DNA of 10,736 nucleotides from an uncultured Frankiales bacterium. GTDB taxonomy: Bacteria; Actinomycetota; Actinomycetes; Mycobacteriales; SCTD01. Of this stretch, positions 6,404-10,736 are shown one piece after another (the first letter of the stretch is position 1; each line of letters begins with the position of its first letter). The stretch is taken from positions 1 through 10,736 of the forward strand of contig CAMLIA010000153.1 in the NCBI GenBank assembly GCA_946479905.1, given 5' to 3'. A program made the position numbers and the translations under genes. Below the pieces are notes generated by a model that made no database searches, was not told the origin of the DNA, and worked only from the letters and a program-made list of their open reading frames with translations.

Positions 6404-6837
6404 GCCTCGTCGCGCTCGTCCTCGTCGGCGCGTGCCAGAGCGCTGCGCCCCCGAGTGACGCCGTCCCCGTCCCAGCGGTCAACGGCCTCTCGACGGCGAC
6501 CCTGCTCTCCTGCGGCGACCTGAAGGGGCAGCTGCCGAAGCAGCTCGCGAGCGGCGTCGACAAGCGGCCGGCAGTTCCCACGTCCGCCACGACGACCGCC
6601 TACGGGACCGATCCCGCCATCCGGCTCCGGTGCGGCGTGCGGGCGGGCAGCGTCACGGACGAGCCGTACACGTTCGACGGGGTCCAGTGGGCGATGCACG
6701 ACACGGGTGCCTCCCGGACGTGGACGACGCGCGGGCTCAAGGTGAACCTGTCGGTCGAGATCCCCGACCACTTCGAGGCGCAGGCCGAGCTGCTCGGGGC
6801 GATGGCCAAGGCCATCCACTCCGCGCTCGACCGCTGA
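6382..6837 (+). CDS. DUF3515 family putative lipoprotein
   Basis: This 151-residue protein is an actinobacterial DUF3515 member of unknown function. Its identity rests on position between thiL/Lrp and the gpsA block and on its overall pattern: N-terminal hydrophobic segment, LLSCGDLKGQLPKQL (41-55), a second Cys in IRLRCGVRAG (79-88) and a C-terminal helix. The N-terminus MPRRPPVGLVALVLVGAC looks like a short lipoprotein signal: basic start, hydrophobic core and lipobox VGAC, with the lipidated Cys at 18. The mature protein would then sit on the outer face of the membrane. The GTG start at 6382 lies inside the Lrp-like gene (22-bp overlap) and lacks a ribosome site, so translational coupling is likely. 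It ends 8 bp from the convergent PLP-enzyme gene, leaving no room for a separate terminator. Confidence 0.82.
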   Translation: MPRRPPVGLVALVLVGACQSAAPPSDAVPVPAVNGLSTATLLSCGDLKGQLPKQLASGVDKRPAVPTSATTTAYGTDPAIRLRCGVRAGSVTDEPYTFDGVQWAMHDTGASRTWTTRGLKVNLSVEIPDHFEAQAELLGAMAKAIHSALDR

Positions 6838-6845
6838 CGGGACCC

Positions 6846-8030
6846 TCAGGGCTCCCCGAGCGCCTGCAGCAGGTCGGCCACGAGGTCCTCCGGGTCCTCC
6901 AGCCCGATGCTGACGCGGACCGCCCCGGGCAGGATGCCGGCCGCGGCCAGGGTCCGGTCGTCCATCGCGAGGTGGGTCGTGGTCGGGACGTGCACGGCCT
7001 TGCTCGTCGTGCCACCGAGCGACGTGGCCCGCTTGACGAGCTGGAGCCGGTCGACCATCGCCATGCCCTCGGCGCGGCCGCCGCGCGGGGCGACGGTGAC
7101 CACCGCGCCGTACATGCCTGGGGCGAAGAGCCTGGTGGCGAGGTCGTGGTCGCGGTGCGCCGGAAGGCTCGGGTGGTCGACCCTCGCCACGCGCGGGTCG
7201 GCGCTCAGGGCGTCCGCCACGATCGCCGCAGTCGTGCACTGCCGGGTCATGCGCAGCGGCAGGGTGGCCAGTCCGCGTGACATCAGGGCGGCTTCGTCAG
7301 GCGCCAGCCCCGCGCCGGTGTCGACCCGGACACCGCGGATCTCGGCGAGCAGCGCAGCATGACCCACCACGACCCCACCGGTGGCGTCGGAGTGGCCCCC
7401 GAGGTACTTGGTGGCGGAGTGCACCACCAGGTCGACGCCGTGCTGCATCGGCCGGCACACCACCGGGCTGGCGAACGTCGCGTCCACCGCCAGCGGGATG
7501 CTCGCCTCGGCAGCCACCCCGGCCAGGGCGGGCAGGTCGGCGACGGTCATCGAGGGGTTCGCGAGCACCTCCGCCCAGATCAGCGAGGTCTCCGGCCTGA
7601 TCGCTGCCCGGACCGCGTCCACGTCCGTGCCGTCGACGAACGTCGTCTCGATGCCGAAGCGCGACAGCTGCCGGGTCAGCAGGGCCCAGGTGCCGCCGTA
7701 CACCTCCTGCGGCGCGACGACGTGAGAACCGCTGCTGCACAAGGCGAGGAACGTGCAGGTGATCGCACCCATGCCGCTGCCGAAGGCCTGACCCACCGCG
7801 GCGCCGCTGGGGTCCTCCAGGTAGGCGACGGTGTCGGCGAAGGCCTGGCTCGTCGGGTTGTCGGTGCGGCTGTAGGTCCAGCCGCTCTCCTTGCCGGCGA
7901 ACACGTCGGCCATCTGCTGGGCGCTGTCCAGGACGAACGTCGAGGTGCGGTAGACGGGCGGCGTGAGCGGCTGCTGGGTCACGGCCCGGCGCTCAGGGCC
8001 GTGGACCGCCCGGGTGGCGTCGCCGGTCAT
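6846..8030 (-). CDS. Cys/Met-metabolism PLP-dependent enzyme (cystathionine gamma-lyase/synthase family)
   Basis: This 394-residue protein is a complete fold-type I PLP enzyme of the trans-sulfuration family, which includes cystathionine gamma-synthase, gamma-lyase, methionine gamma-lyase and O-acetylhomoserine sulfhydrylase. Visible are [10 protein letters not shown] (23-32), YSRTDNPT (53-60), EVYGGTW (109-115) with the Tyr that stacks on [11 protein letters not shown] (182-189) with the Asp that pairs with the pyridine nitrogen, [11 protein letters not shown] (205-215) with Schiff-base Lys208, [17 protein letters not shown] (337-353) and [13 protein letters not shown] (371-383), whose Arg372 holds the substrate carboxylate. 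Two signature positions differ from the usual: VDNTF is VDATF, and GGxES is GGTTS, so the specificity-linked Glu is Thr. I therefore do not assign a reaction. The ATG overlaps the gpsA stop (ATGA). Sulfur amino acid metabolism is likely. Confidence 0.9.
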   Translation of the reverse strand: MTGDATRAVHGPERRAVTQQPLTPPVYRTSTFVLDSAQQMADVFAGKESGWTYSRTDNPTSQAFADTVAYLEDPSGAAVGQAFGSGMGAITCTFLALCSSGSHVVAPQEVYGGTWALLTRQLSRFGIETTFVDGTDVDAVRAAIRPETSLIWAEVLANPSMTVADLPALAGVAAEASIPLAVDATFASPVVCRPMQHGVDLVVHSATKYLGGHSDATGGVVVGHAALLAEIRGVRVDTGAGLAPDEAALMSRGLATLPLRMTRQCTTAAIVADALSADPRVARVDHPSLPAHRDHDLATRLFAPGMYGAVVTVAPRGGRAEGMAMVDRLQLVKRATSLGGTTSKAVHVPTTTHLAMDDRTLAAAGILPGAVRVSIGLEDPEDLVADLLQALGEP

Positions 8031-9022
8031 TCGCTCTTGGTGTCCCTGCCCATGAGGCTGCGCACCATGTCGGCCGGTGTCAGGCCCTCGTGGACCAGCC
8101 CGACGACGTGCGCCGTGATGGGCATGTCGACGTCGTGCTTCCTGGCCAGCCCCAGGATCGACTCGCAGCTCTTCACGCCCTCGGCGGTCTGCATCTTCTG
8201 CGCGAGCAGCTCCTGCATGGTCTGGCCCCTGCCCAGCTTCTCGCCGAACGTGCGGTTGCGGGACAACGGGCTGGAGCAGGTGGCGACGAGGTCGCCCAGG
8301 CCGGCGAGCCCGCTGAAGGTCATGGGGTCGGCGCCCAGCGCCGCTCCCAGCCGCGCGGTCTCCGCGAGCCCGCGGGTGATGAGCGACGCCTTCGTGTTGT
8401 CCCCGAACCCCATGCCCTCGGCCATGCCGACGGCCAGGGCGATGACGTTCTTGACCGCACCGCCGAGCTCGCAGCCCACGACGTCGCTGTTCGTGTACGG
8501 CCTGAAGTACCTCGTCAGGCAGGCCGCCTGCAACCGCTCCGCGACCGCGAGGTCGGTGCAGGCCACCACCGACGCGGCCGGCTGCCCGCTCGCGATCTCC
8601 TTCGCGAGGTTGGGCCCGGACACCACCGCCACGCGGTCGTCCGGGACGTCCGCCACCTCGCGGATCACCTCGCTCATCCGCTTCGTCGTCCCGAGCTCCA
8701 CGCCCTTCATGAGGCTGACGAGGACGCTGCTCGGCGGGATCGCGTCAGCCACCAGGGCGAGGTTGTCGCGAAGGCTCTGGCTGGGCACGGCGAGGACGAC
8801 GAAGTCCGCGCCGGCGACGCAGGCGCGTGCGTCGTCGGTGGCGCTGATGTTGTCGGGCAGCACGATGCCCGGGAGGTAGTCGGGGTTCTCGTGCGTGCGG
8901 TTGACCGCGTCGGCGAGCTCCCGGCGTCGTGCCCACAGCTCGACGTCGGACCCGGCGTCGGCGAGGACCTTCGCGAAGGCCGTCCCCCAGGAGCCCGTCC
9001 CGAGCACGGCGACCCGCGTCAC
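8027..9022 (-). CDS. gpsA: NAD(P)-dependent glycerol-3-phosphate dehydrogenase GpsA
   Basis: GpsA reduces dihydroxyacetone phosphate to sn-glycerol-3-phosphate, the backbone for phospholipids. The 331-residue protein has the normal length. The N-terminal Rossmann domain has [12 protein letters not shown] (5-16), [10 protein letters not shown] (76-85) and LMKGVE (104-109); [10 protein letters not shown] (135-144) follows. The C-terminal helical domain has [21 protein letters not shown] (183-203) with catalytic Lys191, [13 protein letters not shown] (209-221), [12 protein letters not shown] (238-249) and SRNRTFG (254-260). The GTG start at 9022 has AAGGAG five nt upstream and overlaps the stop of the acyltransferase gene as GTGA. 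The following PLP gene overlaps its own stop as ATGA. The upstream acyltransferase is a functional partner because its pathway consumes the GpsA product. Confidence 0.97.
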   Translation of the reverse strand: MTRVAVLGTGSWGTAFAKVLADAGSDVELWARRRELADAVNRTHENPDYLPGIVLPDNISATDDARACVAGADFVVLAVPSQSLRDNLALVADAIPPSSVLVSLMKGVELGTTKRMSEVIREVADVPDDRVAVVSGPNLAKEIASGQPAASVVACTDLAVAERLQAACLTRYFRPYTNSDVVGCELGGAVKNVIALAVGMAEGMGFGDNTKASLITRGLAETARLGAALGADPMTFSGLAGLGDLVATCSSPLSRNRTFGEKLGRGQTMQELLAQKMQTAEGVKSCESILGLARKHDVDMPITAHVVGLVHEGLTPADMVRSLMGRDTKSE

Positions 9023-9741
9023 GCTGACTCCTTCTGCACCGGGACGAAGACCTCGGCAGGTGCCGTCTCGCCGCGGATGCCCTCGAGCATCTCGCGGATC
9101 GCCGTCATGATGCGGTCGGTCGCCTCGTGCAGGACCTCGCTGGTGAGCTCCTTGCCGCGGAAGGGCTCGAGGTCGACGGGCGGGCCGGCCTGCACGACGA
9201 CCTCGTGCCGGGGCAGCAGGTGGAGCCCCTTCGTCCGGTAGGAGTCGTGGATCGCCTGGGCCCCCCACTGCGCCACGGGGATGACCGGCGCGCCGCTGAG
9301 CAGCGCGAGCCGTGCGACGCCGGTGCGGGCCGCCATCGGCCACTTGCCCGGATCACGGGTCACGGTGCCCTCCGGGTAGATGGCGATCAGCTCACCGTCG
9401 CGCAGGGCGTCCACGGCGTCCTTGAGGGCTGCCGAGGCGTCGGCGGTGTTGCGGTGCACCGGGATCTGCTTCGCCCCGCGCATGGTCCGTCCGACCAGGC
9501 CGTTGCCCTTGAACAGGCTGGCCTTGGCGAGGTAGCGCGGCAGCCGCTTGGTGCTGAACAGGACGGCATCGGCGAAGACCACCGGGTCGACGTAGGAGAT
9601 GTGGTTGACCGCGAGGATCACGCCGCCTCGGGCGGGCACGTTCTCGAAGCCCGACCAGCGTCGCTTGGTCAGGAGCAGCAGCACCGGCTTGAGGATGACG
9701 ACCGCCAGCCGGTACCAGAAGCCGATCCGACCGAGTCGCAC
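9019..9741 (-). CDS. 1-acyl-sn-glycerol-3-phosphate acyltransferase (PlsC family)
   Basis: PlsC-type enzymes transfer an acyl chain to lysophosphatidic acid to make phosphatidic acid at the inner membrane. The 240-residue protein starts with a basic, hydrophobic segment [18 protein letters not shown] (11-28), a probable membrane anchor or interfacial helix. The catalytic motif NHISYVD (46-52, His47 and Asp52) and the glycerophosphate-binding YPEGTVTRD (122-130) are present, with [21 protein letters not shown] (77-97) and VIPVAQWG (153-160) between and after. The GTG at 9741 has AAGGAGG eight nt upstream. It is first in a three-gene operon with gpsA and the PLP gene. Actinobacteria have several PlsC paralogues, so the exact acceptor is not certain. 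Upstream of the start is a short inverted repeat that could mask the ribosome site. Confidence 0.93.
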   Translation of the reverse strand: MRLGRIGFWYRLAVVILKPVLLLLTKRRWSGFENVPARGGVILAVNHISYVDPVVFADAVLFSTKRLPRYLAKASLFKGNGLVGRTMRGAKQIPVHRNTADASAALKDAVDALRDGELIAIYPEGTVTRDPGKWPMAARTGVARLALLSGAPVIPVAQWGAQAIHDSYRTKGLHLLPRHEVVVQAGPPVDLEPFRGKELTSEVLHEATDRIMTAIREMLEGIRGETAPAEVFVPVQKESA

Positions 9742-9756
9742 CCTGCCAGCCTCCTT

Positions 9757-9780
9757 CTCCTCGTCGCACCTGTCGAGGAG
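9757..9780. repeat. Inverted repeat in the plsC-cofC divergent spacer
   Basis: CTCCTCG (9757-9763) and CGAGGAG (9774-9780) are perfect 7-bp arms with 10 bp between. On the minus strand the repeat lies just before the AAGGAGG ribosome site of the acyltransferase gene. On the plus strand it lies upstream of the cofC start. It could be an operator or an mRNA hairpin; function is unknown. Confidence 0.5.
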
Positions 9781-9782
9781 CC

Positions 9783-9791
9783 TGCCAGACT
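9783..9791 (+). promoter_or_regulatory. Extended -10 candidate for leaderless cofC transcript
   Basis: TGC-CAGACT looks like an extended -10 element. Transcription would start about 7-9 nt later, at or next to the GTG at 9800. There is no ribosome site at normal distance from that GTG; GAGGAG is 19 nt away. This supports a leaderless mRNA, which is common in Actinobacteria. No clear -35. Confidence 0.4.
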
Positions 9792-9799
9792 CTCGGCTC

Positions 9800-10438
9800 G
9801 TGACCGTGCAACGGGGTGTCGGCGAGGAGGTGGAGTGGGGTGTCGTCGTCCCGGTGAAGCGGCTCGACATCGCCAAGTCCAGGCTCGCCACCTTCGGCGA
9901 CGCGCACCGCAAGGAGCTCGCGCTGGCCTTCGCGGCCGACGTCGTGCTGGCTGCCGCGATGGTGGCCACCGTGCTGGTCGTCACCGACGACCCTGTCGCA
10001 GCGGACGTGCTCGCCCGGCTGGGCGCGCGGGTCGAGCCGGACGACCCGGACGCAGGTCTCAACCCGGCTCTCGAGCACGGCGTGGAGCTGCTCCGCGAGG
10101 CCTCCCCCGCCCTGGCCGTCGCCACCGTGTCCGCCGACCTCCCGTCGTTGCTGGCACCCGATCTGGCAGCCGTGCTGGGACGCGTCCCGCTGCACGGCAG
10201 GGGCTTCGTCGCCGATCTCACCGGCACCGGGACGACGCTGCTCGCCGCCGGACCCCAGGTCCGGCTCGCGCCCTCGTACGGGCCGGCGTCCCGGGAGCGG
10301 CACCTCGCCTCCGGGGCCGTCGAGCTGGCCGCGCCGGAGTCGCTGCGCCGCGACGTCGACACCCCGGAGGACCTCGAGCACGCCGTGGCGCTGGGCGTAG
10401 GGCCGCACACGCTGGCGGCGCTGCGGGGGATCTGGTGA
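9800..10438 (+). CDS. cofC: Phosphoenolpyruvate/2-phospho-L-lactate guanylyltransferase (CofC/FbiD)
   Basis: CofC/FbiD joins GMP from GTP to 2-phospholactate, or to phosphoenolpyruvate in mycobacteria, giving the unstable precursor used by CofD/FbiA in coenzyme F420 synthesis. The 212-residue protein has the nucleotidyltransferase fold with GVVVPVKRLDIAKSRL (14-29), VVTDDP (60-65), DAGLNPALEHG (84-94), SADLPSLL (111-118), ADLTGTGTTLL (138-148), YGPASRERH (160-168) and DVDTPEDL (185-192). Asp113, Asp185 and Asp187 correspond to the metal-binding aspartates I recall from FbiD. The GTG at 9800 gives the full N-terminus and fits a leaderless transcript; the GTGs at 9806 and 9830 are alternatives. 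Its stop overlaps the next small gene (GTGA). It is divergent from the acyltransferase gene by 58 bp. It implies that the organism makes F420. Substrate choice (PEP or phospholactate) cannot be read here. Confidence 0.93.
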   Translation: MTVQRGVGEEVEWGVVVPVKRLDIAKSRLATFGDAHRKELALAFAADVVLAAAMVATVLVVTDDPVAADVLARLGARVEPDDPDAGLNPALEHGVELLREASPALAVATVSADLPSLLAPDLAAVLGRVPLHGRGFVADLTGTGTTLLAAGPQVRLAPSYGPASRERHLASGAVELAAPESLRRDVDTPEDLEHAVALGVGPHTLAALRGIW

Positions 10439-10620
10439 CGCAGGCCACCGTCAGGACGTGGGACGACGGCTCCGGCGGCAGCGTCTTCCTCGACGACGGC
10501 ACGGTGGTCCCGGTCCCCCGCGAGGCCCTGGAGGGCAGCGTGTTCCGCTTCCTGCGACCCGGCCAGCGGGTCCGCCTCGAGCTCGTCGACGGCGTGGTGA
10601 CCGGCGTCGACCTGCCCTGA
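10435..10620 (+). CDS. Small cold-shock-like (OB-fold) protein of unknown function
   Basis: This 61-residue protein starts with GTG overlapping the cofC stop by 4 nt, so it is almost certainly translated with cofC. Read against the true cold-shock protein in the same window, its spacing matches: TVRTWDDGSGGSVFLDDGT (5-23) sits where the first three OB strands would be, VVPVPREALEGS (24-35) follows, and FRFLRPGQRVRLEL (37-50) corresponds closely to [14 protein letters not shown]. It ends VTGVDLP. The aromatic RNA-binding motifs are lost: KGFGFI is replaced by GSGGSVF, and VFVHY by VVPVP. I infer a degenerate cold-shock-domain fold that may bind protein or ligand instead of RNA. I recall similar small proteins near cofC in other actinobacteria, but no function is known to me. 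Confidence 0.8.
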   Translation: MTQATVRTWDDGSGGSVFLDDGTVVPVPREALEGSVFRFLRPGQRVRLELVDGVVTGVDLP

Positions 10621-10624
10621 GCAC

Positions 10625-10657
10625 GACGAAGGCCCCGGCAGAGCCGGGGCCTTCGTT
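10625..10657. terminator. Bidirectional hairpin terminator
   Basis: CGAAGGCCCCGGC (10627-10639) and GCCGGGGCCTTCG (10643-10655) are perfect 13-bp arms around an AGA loop. The stem extends by A-T and G-T pairs on the outside, and TTC follows on the plus strand. It lies in the 50-bp gap between the convergent small gene and the HU gene and can end both transcripts. Confidence 0.88.
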
Positions 10658-10670
10658 CGCAGAGAGGGTG

Positions 10671-10736
10671 CTACCTCTTGGTGGCCTTCTTGGCAGGAGC
10701 CTTCTTGGCAGCGGCCTTCTTGGCAGGAGCCTTCTT
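10671..10736 (-). CDS. C-terminal tail of HU-family DNA-binding protein (partial)
   Basis: Only the last 21 codons and the TAG stop of a minus-strand gene are inside the window. They encode a lysine/alanine/proline tail of alternating KKAPA and KKAAA units ending KKATKR. This is the histone H1-like tail of actinobacterial HU (HupB/HupS), which binds DNA loosely and helps compact the nucleoid. The conserved HU domain is outside the window, so the call rests on the tail and on hup normally lying next to cofC and gpsA in actinobacteria. Other lysine-rich proteins cannot be fully excluded. Confidence 0.75.
   Translation of the reverse strand, partial: KKAPAKKAAAKKAPAKKATKR
10680..10736 (-). repeat. 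Tandem 15-bp repeat coding the HU lysine tail
   Basis: Three 15-bp units (10722-10736, 10707-10721, 10692-10706) plus a partial fourth (10680-10691) encode KK(A/T)xA pentapeptides. Units one and three are identical in DNA (AAGAAGGCTCCTGCC); unit two differs at two bases. The array continues past the window edge. It is a coding repeat, prone to length change. Confidence 0.85.

Noticed and set aside
6835..6860. Terminator between DUF3515 and the PLP gene
   Set aside because: Only a weak mismatched repeat around GGGACCCTCAGGG is visible, and it overlaps the PLP coding end.
10680..10736. CRISPR-like or non-coding tandem array
   Set aside because: The 15-bp units are in frame, lack spacers and encode the lysine-rich HU tail.
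1..10736. Mobile element, phage, defence or biosynthetic island
   Set aside because: No transposase, integrase, terminal repeats, tRNA junction or defence domains were seen. Gene content and order match a conserved actinobacterial core region.

Overview
This window is a gene-dense stretch of chromosome from a high-GC actinobacterium. Evidence: very high G+C, frequent GTG/TTG starts, 4-nt start/stop overlaps, a lysine-rich HU-type tail at the right edge, a CofC enzyme of coenzyme F420 synthesis, and a gene order close to the conserved actinobacterial block recG - DAK2/fakA-like - rpmB - thiL - (Lrp) - DUF3515 - ddl - gpsA - cofC - hup. I recall a similar order around M. tuberculosis Rv2973c-Rv2986c and in the S. 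coelicolor SCO55xx region; this is from memory, not a search. I cannot name the genus.

Layout. Left block, minus strand: a FakA-like DAK2 protein (start near 3701) followed after 7 bp by recG, which ends at base 2. Divergent from it, on the plus strand: rpmB (L28, zinc-ribbon form), a 208-bp gap with a perfect inverted repeat, a promoter candidate and a structured leader, then a cold-shock protein gene. A strong bidirectional terminator separates csp from the convergent thiL-thiD pair (minus strand, GTGA overlap). Only 33 bp upstream of thiL, and divergent from it, are a stand-alone Lrp/AsnC ligand-binding-domain protein and an overlapping DUF3515 lipoprotein gene (plus strand). These converge, with an 8-bp gap, on a tightly coupled minus-strand operon: plsC-type acyltransferase, gpsA, and a Cys/Met-metabolism PLP enzyme. 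Divergent from plsC across 58 bp are cofC and an overlapping 61-codon gene for a cold-shock-like small protein (plus strand). A bidirectional terminator then separates these from the 3' end of an HU gene cut by the window edge.

Functional picture: lipid precursor supply (GpsA makes glycerol-3-phosphate, the PlsC-like enzyme acylates the backbone, FakA-like proteins phosphorylate fatty acids), thiamine diphosphate synthesis (ThiD, ThiL), F420 synthesis (CofC/FbiD), DNA repair (RecG), translation and RNA chaperoning (L28, Csp). No gap exceeds 300 bp: the largest, 4017-4224, is described in the feature list. I saw no tRNA, rRNA, insertion sequence, CRISPR array or phage gene.

The window is mostly conserved core genome. 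I found no convincing unknown multi-gene system. The most interesting points are the RNP-less cold-shock-like protein coupled to cofC, the csp leader with mutually exclusive pairings, a PLP enzyme with changed active-site signature residues at the place where ddl is often found, and several inverted repeats at start sites.
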